A stretch of 64,000 nucleotides of DNA from Antitrichia curtipendula (lineage: Eukaryota; Streptophyta; Bryopsida; Hypnales; Leucodontaceae): NCBI GenBank assembly GCA_951230915.1, contig OX579635.1, forward strand, positions 1 through 64,000. The letters run 5' to 3'. The notes beneath the pieces are model-generated. The model did no database searches. It was not told where the DNA came from and worked only from the letters and a program-made list of their open reading frames with translations. Both the position numbers and the translations under genes were made by a program. How positions within the stretch are numbered: position 1 is the first letter of the stretch; each line of letters begins with the position of its first letter. Of this stretch, positions 48,350 through 60,026 are shown piece by piece.

Positions 48350-49698
48350 CCTCTAAAACCCCAAGCCCTTCTTTTTTTGTGTGAAAGTCGCTAAAAACTG
48401 TCACTTTTGGGGAATGGGTAGAAAAGTAGGAAAAGGAGTTTTTCTTAGGGCATCTAACCAAATGGTTTTGCAGTGGAACCTAGAAGGTACTTGTGCAAAA
48501 AAAAACAGCTCATTCCAATTGTAGAGAAGTGAGATATTGACATCTAAAGTGACAAACAAAGTTATTTTTTCTGTTGCCCAAAAGTTTCAGAAGACTTTGA
48601 CCACTTTTATAGCAAAAAAATTGCTCTAAGCAAAGTTAAGGTTTAATTCCTCCATGTAGAAGACCAAGTTAGGTACATGTTGGAGGATTTTCAAATCAAT
48701 TGGAGTTGTACAACATTCTTCAAAAAATCCTTGAATGCCAGAAGGTAATGAAAGCTGCAAATACATTAGGCAATATTGAAGGCTTTATGCAAAATTCAAA
48801 TTTTAAATCACATTGATCAAAATACTAAAACCAAGGATTTTTAGCCTACAACAACTTGGAAAATAAAAAAATAAAAAAATAAAGGGAATTGCAAAAGCCA
48901 CACGCAAAATTGCTAACGCCACACCCCTATGTGTATTTTGAGCATGAAATGTGAGAATTTCATGATAATTTTTTTGATTTGGATTAGAAGATTTGTCTCA
49001 TCTCTATCATTCTAAGGTTATATTCAAAAAACTTGGAGGTGCTTAAGTTTGAAACAAAAAATATTGGACTTTTGAACTACTCAAAACAAAAATGCATAAA
49101 AAAATAGCAATGGTGCAATGAAAGTTCAATAAAATTTTGGATTTGTTCTTCATTCTTTCAAGGAGGTGGTAATATAGTGATTGAATGAAGGATGGATCAC
49201 TTGAATAAAAAATTAGCATCAAAGTCTCAAATTACATGCTCATAGGGGTGTGACGTTAGCAATTTTGGGTGTGGCTTTAGCAATTTCCCAAATAAAGAAA
49301 GAAGTATATAATCAAACCACTCAAATAATTAAAGCATCAAATTTTACAAGGGGAAAAAGGAATGGAGGTTTGGGAGTCCCCCAAGATGGGCACCTTTTAG
49401 TCCACTCTTCTTTGCTCAGGTGTCCACACCTTGTGCCCGCAAGGGTTGACCCTTTTTGAGTCAATACCCACTTACAAAGAGAAGGCCCTACCCAAACTAC
49501 CCCTTCTTGCCTAGTTTTAGAAATTCTTGATAATTTCTTCATCAAATGTTGGAATGAAGAAAAAGTTAGATGCATGCATAGTTTGTGGTATTTTCCACCT
49601 TTTGTAAAAGTTTCAAAAAAATCACACAAACTAGTTTTGCTATAGGTACATGCCCAAAATCCACTTGTCCCTTGAAGGGGCAGTTGGGCCTTCAAGGG
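48350..49698. mobile_element. TTAA-type MITE abutting its neighbour, with nested insertion
   Basis: It shares the TTAA at 48346-48349 with the preceding element and ends GGGCCTTCAAGGG before TTAA at 49699-49702. Left end CCTCTAAAACCCCAAGCCC is diverged. The interior relates to the 34.98 kb copy and is interrupted at 48884-49289. Confidence 0.75.
48884..49289. mobile_element. Mutator-like MITE, 406 bp
   Basis: GGGAATTGCAAAAGCCACAC with CACCCCTAT at the left is mirrored by ATAGGGGTGTGACGTTAGC and GTGGCTTTAGCAATTTCCC at the right, a TIR of about 48 bp. AAATAAA flanks both sides. G-rich long TIRs starting GGGAAATTGC recall Mutator-like elements, whose duplications are usually 9 bp; only 7 bp match here. 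Confidence 0.75.
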
Positions 49699-49702
49699 TT
49701 AA

Positions 49703-50760
49703 AGGTATTATTTTCACCTCTAAACTTCATCCTATACATAAAAAAAAAACTTAATTTTTTTTAAATATTTAAAAATATAGGTTAAGATTTTATTTTCTTC
49801 TACTTTTAACTTTCTACCAAAAATTTATCTAGAATCATCATTTAAAATAAAAATCTTAATTGTACTTGCTGGAATACTTCTAAGTAGGAGTTTATATCTT
49901 ATTCAATCTTGATTCTCCACTTGGAGGTGCCCAATTCCAAGCACTTATGTATATGGTTTCACTTGAGAGTTGTTTAACTCCACAACATGTCTTATGCACA
50001 AATTCATTATTTAAGTATTTTGAAGCTATTACCCCTTTAATGTTTGAGCAACTTGTACTAAGCAGTACAATATGATATATTCTTCTTGTATTTGGAATGC
50101 ATCTACACCTTTACTACATTTGAGATCAATCAAAAAATGAGAATATAAATCAATGTTGTTCTAGTGAAGTAGCCAAGATACCAAATCAAAACTTTTTGTT
50201 GGTAGCAAATGCTAGTTAGCAGCGTACATACTATGTTCTATGGTTGCTTGGTCATTTAAGGGTTATCTACAATACACAATTTAAAAATCTAATAAGCCAC
50301 AAACCCAAGTGGAGCCCCTCCTGCATATTGCTTGCTTGCTATTGTGCACGTTATGAATTCAATTCATCAATCAATGAAACTCATCCATGAAGTTTTGTGA
50401 CAATAAGTTCTTATTGTTTTTTTTACCATACTTAGCCAAATTTCCTTCTCAACTTATTTGAATTCCGAAATGATTTTTGAATAATGTAGTGCAATAAAGC
50501 CAGAAATTGCTTGGGAACAAGACTCAAAGAAATCTCTAAGTGGAGTTCTGTGGTGAGGAAAGTGAAATTGTCTATTGTTTTGTATCTCGAACCACCTTAA
50601 AGTAGAAATGAGGTTAATTTTGACATTGAGAAAAAGGGGGTTCTCTTTATTGATTTTATAAAAAGTAAAGAACTGATTATTCAATCTAAACTAAATAATA
50701 GTCAATTCAATCCAGACGACTGTATGTTTTAGTTCCAATTGTGTTCTAACTTCTAGGGTT
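49703..50760. other. AT-rich non-coding stretch
   Basis: No gene supported. Confidence 0.45.
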
Positions 50761-50764
50761 TTAA

Positions 50765-52294
50765 CCCCTAAAGCCCTAAACACCCTTTTGGGTGAATGCA
50801 TGGTTGGGTGGCTCAATTTTTGGCAAAAGTCCCTATCTTCAAAGTCCTTTAAGTGGGTTTAAGGATTTTGATTCAAGTGTAAGTTTGTAATTGCATCAAT
50901 TGTCCTAGCGGCTAAGTGACCTCTTCATATCTACAATGGACTTATAAATTCAATCCAACGGTCCAATGTCTCCGGATCTATTCTTTTTTAAATTATCCAC
51001 TACATGTTGTGTTCTAGGGCTTAGGCTCAAGTCAATCAAAGTTATTCAAAAAGTCCTTATTGCAAGAATCACTTCTAGAACTTAGAAAAATACTCAAGTT
51101 GAAAAAAGAAAAACTGGAAAAACCAAAAAAACCAAAGGAGAAAAACAACTTGTAAGATTGAAGGTTTAAAAAGGCATTAAAAAGTCCTTTGCAAACATTC
51201 TATACACATTCACAAAACAAGATCATGATTTTCTTAAAATTTTATCCAAATACCCACTAGAATCCTAGTCCTTTGTATTCTCTTAAGAAATTATGTTATC
51301 TTAAAAAATTCCTTGAAAAACTTGGTACCAGTAGAAATGTCACACTTATGTTTTTTTAAAAGTCCTTTACACTTTCATAAAATGGCAAAGAAGAAATTGA
51401 ACAACTTTATTGTAGTTACAATGAAGTTTAAATCTCTACAATGGATTTTTTTTTTTTTTTTTAAATTTCCAATGTACCTTTTAGGCATTTGAAAATTGCA
51501 TGTGTGCAAATTTTTTATAGTGTGACACAATTTTGAGCCACTCACTCATGCATTCACTCTTTTTTTTTGGCAACATAGCAATTTTGGGTAGCTCACTACC
51601 AATGAGGTTCTCCTTTTTTTTTGTGAAATTTTCACACATGATGTGTCCAAGGAGTAGCTTTAAGGTCCAAAAAATTTCATAACTTTTGACTTCATGATTA
51701 AAAAGTTATTGCATATGATATGTTTTTTTCTTTACTCGGCGGGCAGCCTGGGTAGCTTAGAAAAACTTCTTTAAAAATCACATTTGTTTGAATTTTTTCT
51801 TTTGAAATTGGGTTTTTAGATCTATATATACATAGAAAGGTTTGAATCATCCATTTTCAATTATTGAGATGAAGGTTATGAGGAATTTTAGTTTGCGGCT
51901 AGATATGGAGCCTCTCAAAACCTTACCTAGCCGCAAACTAAAATTCCTCATAACCTTCATCTCAATAATTGAAAATGGATAATTCAAAACCTTTCCATGT
52001 ATATATAGATCTAAAAACCAAATTTTAAAAGAAAAATTCAAACAAATGTGATTTTTAAAGAATTTATTTGAAGCTACCTAGGCTGCCCGCTAAGTAAAGA
52101 AAACAACATATCATATGCAATAACTTTTTATCATAAAGTCAAAAGTTATGAAATTTTTTGGACCTTAAAGTTACTTCTTGGACAAATGGACACATCATGT
52201 GTGAAAATTTCACAAAAAAAAGAGAAAAACTCACTGATAGTGAGCTATCCAAAATTGCTATGTTGCCAAAAAAGGATGTTTAGGGCTTTAGGGG
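50765..52294. mobile_element. TTAA-flanked foldback element with nested insertion
   Basis: TTAA at 50761-50764 and 52295-52298 brackets CCCCTAAAGCCCTAAACA and TGTTTAGGGCTTTAGGGG. Apart from the insertion at 50790-51559, its two halves are inverted copies: CCGCAAACTAAAATTCCTCA at 51940 mirrors 51877-51896. This differs from its sisters, whose inverted repeats are short. Confidence 0.85.
50790..51559. mobile_element. Nested ~765-bp TIR element, copy 2
   Basis: GGTGAATGCATGGTTGGGTG at the left is mirrored by CACTCACTCATGCATTCACT. It is the inverse-orientation copy of 45344-46106 (shared TTATCCACTACATGTTGTG). The uninterrupted other arm of the host (AACATCCTTTTTTGGCAACA) gives the empty site. 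Confidence 0.8.
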
Positions 52295-52298
52295 TTAA

Positions 52299-52627
52299 TA
52301 GTCACTTTGTATTTTTGGTTAATTATGAACAATTTGTCTTTTTTAATCAACAAATATCTTACTATTTTGATTATTGTTTTTTGCATGGTCAATCAAATGA
52401 AGTAATCTAAATCAATTATTCTCACTGATACAAAATATGAGGTTATGCTTTTTCATTTCTGCAATCAACTCCTTAGTAATATCTGCCAACCAATTTGGCC
52501 ATACTACAATGTGTTTGTTTTAATCATTCTAAGCTACTTCACTTTTCATTAAATTGTCATGTCACATTTCGTCACTAATCATCTAACTACACTTTACCAA
52601 TCCTTGGCTCTAAGGTTGGAGCACCAA
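52299..52627. other. AT-rich non-coding stretch
   Basis: Nothing seen. Confidence 0.4.
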
Positions 52628-52647
52628 CTACCAACAATGTACTTAAT

Positions 52648-52800
52648 AGCGTCACTTTTTACAAAAGGGGGTCATTTCTAAACTTAAATCTAGGTAAGAC
52701 AAAGATAGCTTATTGATGTTGATCAAAATGATTAGCTATCTATGGATTACCTAGATTTAAGTTCTAGAATGACCACATTTTGTAAAGAGTGATGCTATTA
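52648..52800. mobile_element. Small foldback MITE, ~155 bp
   Basis: CTTAATAGCGTCACTTTTTA is mirrored by TAAAGAGTGATGCTATTAAG; arms continue through AACTTAAATCTAGGTAA and TTACCTAGATTTAAGTT. TA-containing flanks (GTA) lie on both sides, compatible with a TA target. Confidence 0.75.
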
Positions 52801-53414
52801 AGGTAGTACACTCTAATTGCAACCCTCACATTTAAACCTTTCCATAGGTAGGTTATGAATGAGTAGGAAGTGATCCTTGAATGGACCTTTTCAACTCATA
52901 GAATAAAAGGTGTATTCTATTGCAAGAGTCAGTCATACTCCTCCATTCACTTGATCTCACCACAAGTTACAAGGGAATGGATTATGGAAGACTATAGTCA
53001 CAAATAAGTGCTTACTAGAGATAACTTAAAAAATTCATCAACAATCCTTAATGCTTCAAAAAATATGAAAAACATTGAGTTACATTTAGCATCCATTTGT
53101 CTTTGTCTAAAAAACTGACAAAAAAACTTCATGTTTTGAAAAGCCAACAAAAAAGCAAACCAGCCTTTAAAGTGATGGTTTTAGAGCATACTACCTTAGG
53201 TACACTATTGGTATTGGATGCTCCTACCTTGATCAAAATTACTTTTGCCAATTATTCATTACTACTTACAACCTTCTAATTTTAGTCTATTCATTCATAA
53301 TAATTTGAAATACATTTAAAAACATTGCTCATTAGCACATGGTCTATACAAACTTTGTAACAAAACCACTCAGCTCATAAGGTAGGAGGCTTGAACTCTA
53401 TTAGGGCACTAAAA

Positions 53415-53513
53415 TTGCTCACCTCCTCAAATGAACTCTGCCAATACATGTTCTTATTCATTGCCTTTTAGTAATGTACAGTACGTGTACATTTGAGGAG
53501 GTGCGTGGTTTTA
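53415..53513. mobile_element. Imperfect palindromic MITE, ~115 bp
   Basis: AGGGCACTAAAATTGCTCAC with CTCCTCAAATG is mirrored by CATTTGAGGAGGTGCGTGG and TTTTAGAGCCCT. Borders are approximate. Confidence 0.6.
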
Positions 53514-56107
53514 GAGCCCTATGGCTCTTCCACTTCAAAATTACATAACTAATTCCATAAAGCTCCAAAAAATATGAAACAACTTGGTTAGATGCCAATT
53601 CCTCTTGCCTTTCAAGTAAAATTTATTGAAAATTATTTCAAAAAGTTCAACCTCCCCAAAATTTAGTTTCAACCCTTCGATGGTCTAGTTCTAAGCCTCC
53701 TACGTGAATGACAACTAGTTTTTAGTTGCAAGAATGCCACACCTTAACTTCAAAAGTGATTAAAATACTCAAAACTAATTAAAATACACACACAACAAGT
53801 AAAACAATCTGATTGATTTCACACATTAGGAAAAATCTAGAGCCCTAATAAGGCCTTTATAAACAAATTTAGCCCTCCATTTTTTTTGTTTCCAATGTGG
53901 GGAACCAACTTTTGCTAGTTGCCAAAAAAATTAATCAAAAAAATTCTTTAAAACAAAAAAAATTCGAGAAAAAGAAAACTTTTTTTTCATTTTGATTTTG
54001 ATTTTTTTTTTAATTTTAAAAATAAAAAAGCTAACATGGCACCAATGGACGTTATCCTACGCATGATTTTATTAGGAATTGGGTTCCCATGGCTAAGGCC
54101 CCCCAAAGTCAAGGTCTTATTGGGGTCCCATTTTTTTGTAATGTACAAGCTTTACTTGGTCAGTTTATCAGTTTTAAATAATAAATTTACAAAACTAGAA
54201 CCTGCTTGTTATATTTTAACGAGAATTTTAATTGTCACAGCCTAGTAAGTTTAATTTTCAAGCTCTCTTATAATCAATGTGTTATTATTGTACTTAAATT
54301 ATACATTGTCTATTCAATTTTAGTCATAAATTGCCACTCACTACCTCATGGATTGCAACAAAAATTGTTGCACTAAAAATAACAAAAAAGTCACTCTCAC
54401 TACCAAATAGTTTATGCTGCAAGTCTAGTTGTTTTCACAACCGGTAGTGCCAAATTGCCAATCATTGATTTATTCTATGTCATACACACCACTCAATTTG
54501 CCAATTCTTGGCCTCTTTCGCACACATACACAGTATTTTGACAATTTTTGGCAATTCACTCAAACAAGACTATATCAATGCCAATCACTAGCAAAAATAT
54601 AAATAAGTAAATGCTCAAGCTAAAATATGTTCTAAGGGAAATCATAAGTATAAATTAGCAAAGAGGCAAGTAATTACCACAAGTTTGTAAAGAAATGAAA
54701 ACACAATCAATTATATACTTAGGTTGTCTTACCTCTTCCTATCATAATTGCTTAGGTTTTCACTCCTTTGTTGAATTGTTCTACTCCAAATTATATTAGC
54801 TAATACAAAGAATAATTGTCTAGTTACCTACATTCACACTTCAAAGAGTCGACCTAACTTAATATAGTAATTCCGAACAAGATTGATTTATGGTAATTGT
54901 AGTCACACTATTTGGTGACAGTTTTGCTATAGTAGAAATTTTATGAATATCTTTCAATTTTCTATAGTAAGAATAGTAGAAACAGTGTAAATATACCATT
55001 TTAGTGAATCGCTATAACTCTTGGTTTCCATAGGGTATATAGGAGAGATCTATAAAGGTATTGCCGATTGGTGAACTGATAGGAAGAAGATGTGTATCTA
55101 TGGAAAAATATCAATATTTTTCTTTAGTTTGAAGTGAGCCAAAACTCCCGCTTGCGGTCGGTGAAGCCATGGGAGAAGCGAGTGTGTAATCAATTGTGTT
55201 GGTATAAATTGCTTTTGCTATTGCTTGTAAATGTTCTGGTGTCATTGTAAACTTCAATTGGAAGTTTGTGGATGAATTTGTGTGAATTGATATTGTGAGT
55301 AGTGAAGCTTTGCATGATCAGAGAGATCTATTGTGAGAACTGGAAGTTGAATTGAAATAAATTGAATGTGAGTTGATTGTGAATTGAATGTGAAAATTGT
55401 GTATATCAATTGAGAGTGATTCCAATCTATTAGAGATTACCAGGATCAAAGTGAAGGATCAATAGTGAGATTTGTTGATCTGGCTGGTCGAGAGGACCAA
55501 GCCATGGTGAGCTTGGATCGATTGTGAGAATCAATAGCAAAGAGTTGAAATGATCAATTGATAGAATCTGATTTGGCCAAAGGAGAGAACCAGGATCAAT
55601 GTGAATATGTCAATAGAGAAGAGTTGATCCAATCTACGGAGAGGACCAGAAGTGATCAGGGTGATTGGACCAAATGGAGGGTGACATTTCATGACTTTTA
55701 TGATAATTTTAATGAGCACCTAGGCTTAAGTACATTGAGAGGAGTCAGAGACCAACTTTGATGTATTATAAAATATGGTTATTTCAACTTATTTGAAATT
55801 TGCAGCCAAAGAGAAGATATTAGGCAATATGATAAATTTTTTTATCTATGTGGTCAAAATCCAAAAAATATTACAGAATGATACAGAAATTGAGTTTACA
55901 TTGCAATTTTCTTCACTATAATATACACAGGGTGAACTTTTCAAATTTTTTGAGATAATTTTCTATTTGTTATGATTTTTATTCACTTTCTCTTCAATAA
56001 TTCTAAAAAAAATCAATTTTTCACAAAAAAATCTAAAAAATTTGTAAAGTAAAAGAAGACATGTACTTTCATCTCTGTAAAGTTTAAAAAAATAAAATTG
56101 TTATCAT
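53514..56107. other. AT-rich non-coding stretch
   Basis: No gene supported. GATCAATTG/TGAGAATC-type words recur at 55320-55640 but without regular period. Confidence 0.45.
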
Positions 56108-56240
56108 GTAGTCGCAGTATTGTTCTATTTATTTACAGTAAGTGCTCTGCTTTCCTTAAAAAAAGCAAAAAAAAAAGCGATACAATATTGTAAATAAATA
56201 GAATTTCGTTACCTGTACTCGCAATATTGTTTCGCTTTAT
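56108..56240. repeat. Inverted and direct repeat cluster
   Basis: TTCTATTTATTTACAGTA and TTGTAAATAAATAGAA are inverted copies around a purine-rich AAAAAAGC loop. CGCAGTATTGTT, ATACAATATTGTA and CGCAATATTGTT recur alongside. Confidence 0.6.
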
Positions 56241-56923
56241 CGCTCCTCGCCCTCGCTCCTTTGTAAGCTCCGTCACAAAAGCGAGGTGCCATCAATCTGT
56301 TCCTGGGCTTGGCTGGATGGCCATAGAGCTTCGGATTACTTTGTTTTCAATCTTTGTTTTTCTATTTTCATTGCTTTTTGGGTGCAATCAGGGTTTGTCG
56401 CGTGGCTAGATTTTAGGGTTTTGGAGGGCACTTTCTTTTGGGACTTTGCTTGCGGTTCTCGTACTCCTGAGTATCGTTACGTTGTGGAAGATCCATTAGG
56501 GTGTTTACATCTCGCATTGCACCTTGAATTGCTGAATTTGTAAGGTTCTGGAACAGTCTTAAGTCTTAGGGGTTTTGGTGCTCACGATTGGGAGGCGGGC
56601 TTTGCGAGGAGGGAGTATCTTTGCATTTACTTTGCGTTTTAATTTCTTGTATTGCTTTGCAGCTGGTGATGGGTTCTTAATGGCCAGCGTTTGATTAGAC
56701 GACGCAGTGGATTTGTCTTGAAGAGAAGTAATTGTTACGCTTTGATGTAGCATTTCGGAGTCACGTTCTATTGGTAGTTTTTCCTTTCACGATTGCGGCT
56801 GCTACGTGCTGAAGTTGATTAGCGCCTTTAGTTTCAAGTGGCGTTTGAAATCTGGCAAGCTGGAAAGGTCTTTACACAATTTTCTTTTCCCCCTTACCGA
56901 CGCGTGAAAGAGAATTTTTCGCT

Positions 56924-58486
56924 ATGGATTCCAGTAAGCGAAAACGAGTCAAATTCGAACTTGGAGCGAAGAGGAAAAATATCCCTAGTACCAAGAAACA
57001 TCGGTGTCTACGTTTCGCCCGAGATCAGACTCTAGGCTCTGTCGAGAAAATGACCACCGCGTAGGTCAGGGGCTTGGTGTCGCTGGACCCTAATTCCAAG
57101 TTACGGAAACTAGGAGTAGTGGTGAGTGGCATTGACGACGTTGATTCTCCTGCCTCGCTTCTGGCTGAGGTGCAGGATGACAGTCAAAACCTGTTGGCGA
57201 TGGTACAACGATTAGAGCAACGATTGGAGTCCAAGACCGCCGAGTCGAAGACCGAGACCGCCAAGTTGAAGAAAAGGGTGGCTGACTTGGAAGGCGAACG
57301 TGTTGCAGCGGCGTTGATTGTCGACCAAGGATATTCTGTTTGTGGAAGGGCTTTTGCAGATTTCGTTGTCAACCGCTTCTACCATTGTGCAGGGGTGGAT
57401 ATCTTAGATGCCAAGGACCGACATAGCTGGCTCGAAGGCAGTGGTGCCGTGGCTTTCTCAAACGCAGGAGGGTCTTTCCAGGTTTTTGGAGCCCATATCA
57501 AAATTGATGCGACCCTTCTTAGCACGGTGAAGAAGTTACGGTCATTGTCAGTTAGTTTTAGCAGGCACAGCTGTCACAGCTTTAGACCTGTGCAATTGGC
57601 ATTTGCTCTAAAGCGTTTGCCAGACTTCTCTTCACAGAACTCTATCCTTTGTCTTTTTAATACCTATTTCGGAATGCTTCCGGAGAGAGTTGTGGAGTTG
57701 CAGAAGACAAGGAGCCTACCTGCAAAATTCTTCACCGAATATAAGGTTTCAACGTGAAGGTTAGTTAGTTCTACGCCTGAGAATCCAGTTGAATGGTTTC
57801 CGGTTTCTTTAGGATATTCGCACAGTGATGAGCTCCTTTTGTTCCCATTTCACATGAACGGGGCTCTCATTCCTCGTGGTGAGATTATGGTTTTGAATTC
57901 GCTTGGCCGGATTGAGGCTGGATTGGGTGAAAATAGGAATTTGGTTTCGTGGATTTTGAATGGCATAGGGATGATGTTTGGGTAGATTTAGCATTCGTGA
58001 ATCTGTTGTTCAGGGAGAACGGTGTGATGTCGTTCGTCGAAATGTTTGGCATTGTTCAGAATTCGCTCTGAAGCTCTGGCTGAGATTGTAGGCAACTTAG
58101 TGGTTGAATTTAGGATTTGGTCGGATGCGCCACCATGGGCTACGTATGGTCGGTGTGAAGTTCGTTCTTCTGAGTCGCATTCTAGAGCACCAGAGATGAA
58201 ATTTTTTGTTTTTCCTGTCCTTAACCTGTATGTGTTGTATAGACTCGTTACTAAGGTTTCTGTTCCTGACTGCATATTAGAGCTTAGGTCATCTCTCTTT
58301 TTTATCATTGTAACGTGTAAACCTTGTGGTCTGTTTATCTCAGAATCAAAGATCGAGGCCAAGAGATATATCCTAGATCCTCGTTTATCATCAACTGCAA
58401 AGGTGAAGTTCAGCGCAGTGGCTCATGATTCCCAGTTTAGGGCAATGGCATGCAGCCTTCCATTTGAGTACCAACCGTTTTGCTGA
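56924..58486 (+). pseudogene. Decayed gene for an unrecognised coiled-coil protein
   Basis: An ATG at 56924 (CGCTATGGATTCC) opens MDSSKRKRVKFELGAKRK, with a nuclear-localisation-like KRKR. TAG at 57062-57064 interrupts it; the same frame resumes at once and runs to TGA at 57755-57757, then again in the same frame to about 57985 (PVEWFPVSLGY, LLLFPFHMNGALIPRGE). After that the message continues in a second frame (57983-58069, FVNLLFRENGVMSFVE) and a third (58046-58486, EALAEIVGNLVVEFRIW). Residues ~100-125 form a short coiled coil (RLEQRLESKTAESKTETAKL). No domain was recognised. Two stops plus two shifts indicate a pseudogene of roughly 500 codons; a spliced gene is possible but no GT/AG pairs remove the stops neatly. 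Confidence 0.55.
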
Positions 58487-59925
58487 AGCTTACTCGAGGT
58501 CTGTTCACAAGTGTATTTCTTGGAGGCTTCCCAGACTGTTGAATGATTGGAGGTACCCTCCCATGTAGCAAGTTTTGAATTTTCATAAGCATGCATAGAG
58601 TGGTGGTGGAGATTAGGTGCTTGAAAGCCGGGTTTTGGGTGCAAGCATGCATGAGACGATGGTTCCTCTTTTGGATTTCTGTGATGAGGATAGAAATATG
58701 ACTCGTCAGTGTTATTGGTTATGATGAAGCCTTTTGTTTTGGCCTTGGTGCACTTGCAGCCATGATAGGCCTTCTTGATGCAACGGAATTCTTTGAGCGG
58801 CTGAGATTGAAATCTTAGCTTGCGATATGAGACTATGAGAGTCACCACTTGATGGAAGAGGTGCTCCCAGATTAGTGATTTTTTAAATTCATTTCTTCAA
58901 TAAGCTTCCGATTCTTAATTCAATAAACATTCGTTATTGTTTTTGAACCTGGGCTTTGTTGCTTATGGATTAATTGACTTATTGTGTTGAGATGGGATTT
59001 CTTGTATTTGTCTGTTACCTTGATGATGCTCTTGGATGCTGGAAACTCACGTCAATTAAGCTGCTCAGTTTGTACTTTAATGTTTTGGAGATTATTTGAA
59101 GTTACTTCTATGAAAGCTGTATTTGGCACACTTCATTTGATTCGTGGTTGTTCGTATAGATATGACCATCTGGAATCTATGTCTTAATTGATCCCTTGCA
59201 AACAATGCAATTGGGTCCCGTATTTGTTTCACTTATAAATGTTATGTTATCATATTTGTTGTGTCAAGAAAATTCTGCTCTCAATGCATTGTAATTTTCA
59301 AAATGTTAAATGTTTCAAAGTGTTTACAAAAAGACTACTCCCTTCTTTGTTGTAGTGGCACTTATAAATGTCATTGGTAAAACGAAATCCACATTTTGGA
59401 TGAATAGAATACAATGATGTCACCAAATTTCCATGAGCATTCTACATCAAATTGAGAAGCAACTGGCCCACTAATTCTTTTATTTATGTTACTCTATTGA
59501 AACTATCTTTGCAGGATTGTTATAAATTGATATGTGTGACAAACTGAAAGGTCGACTTCCGTGATGTTAAAACATTAACACACTGTATTTGTAATAAAAT
59601 ATTTACTCCTACTCCGAGTGGGTCGACTGTATCTAAGAACTACTTCTATGCAGTTGGCAGAACTACAACAGTTATCATGATATGCTAGCTAGAAAAAATT
59701 CATAAAAATGAACTAACATGGAATTTACTGAAAAAGTTCAATATAAATGCCAGTTTGATTCCTCTTTACGTCCCTGATCTCTACCATTTCAAAATTACAC
59801 TCAACGATTGCAAGCACAGAAGTCAACATTAGTGCTCGTAATAAGAAAGAAACTAGGTCAATCGAATCAACACCTTTAGGCTCCTTCGACAAAATGTCAA
59901 GGCCCTGCAACAGAAGTACCAGAAG
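58487..59925. other. Non-coding stretch downstream of the decayed gene
   Basis: No gene supported. The minus-strand ORF 58848-58423 overlaps the tail of the decayed gene in another frame and is probably a shadow. Confidence 0.4.
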
Positions 59926-59929
59926 TAAA

Positions 59930-60026
59930 AATCACCATGGAGAAATCCACCCATGGAGAAATCCACCCTTATCACCATGGAAAAATCACCATGGAGAAAT
60001 CCACCCATGGAGAAATCCACCCTTGG
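59930..60026. repeat. Minisatellite of CCATGGAGAAATCCACC units
   Basis: CACCATGGAGAAATCCACC and CCATGGAGAAATCCACCCTT alternate; about five units, the longer period being ~53 bp. Each contains NcoI-like CCATGG. It keeps an open frame upstream of a Gln/Asp-rich reading. Confidence 0.85.

Noticed and set aside
45344..51559. Inverted 765-bp copies as LTRs of one retrotransposon
   Set aside because: They are in opposite orientation, have terminal inverted repeats, and each interrupts a separate host element.
30321..52298. TTAA elements as Tourist/Harbinger MITEs with TTA or TAA duplication
   Set aside because: Left and right flanks would then be TTA and TAA, which are not direct repeats of each other; only the palindromic TTAA (or a TA within it) fits, and the outer T and A are constant.
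58423..58848. Minus-strand 141-codon ORF
   Set aside because: It overlaps the tail of the decayed plus-strand gene and has no independent support.
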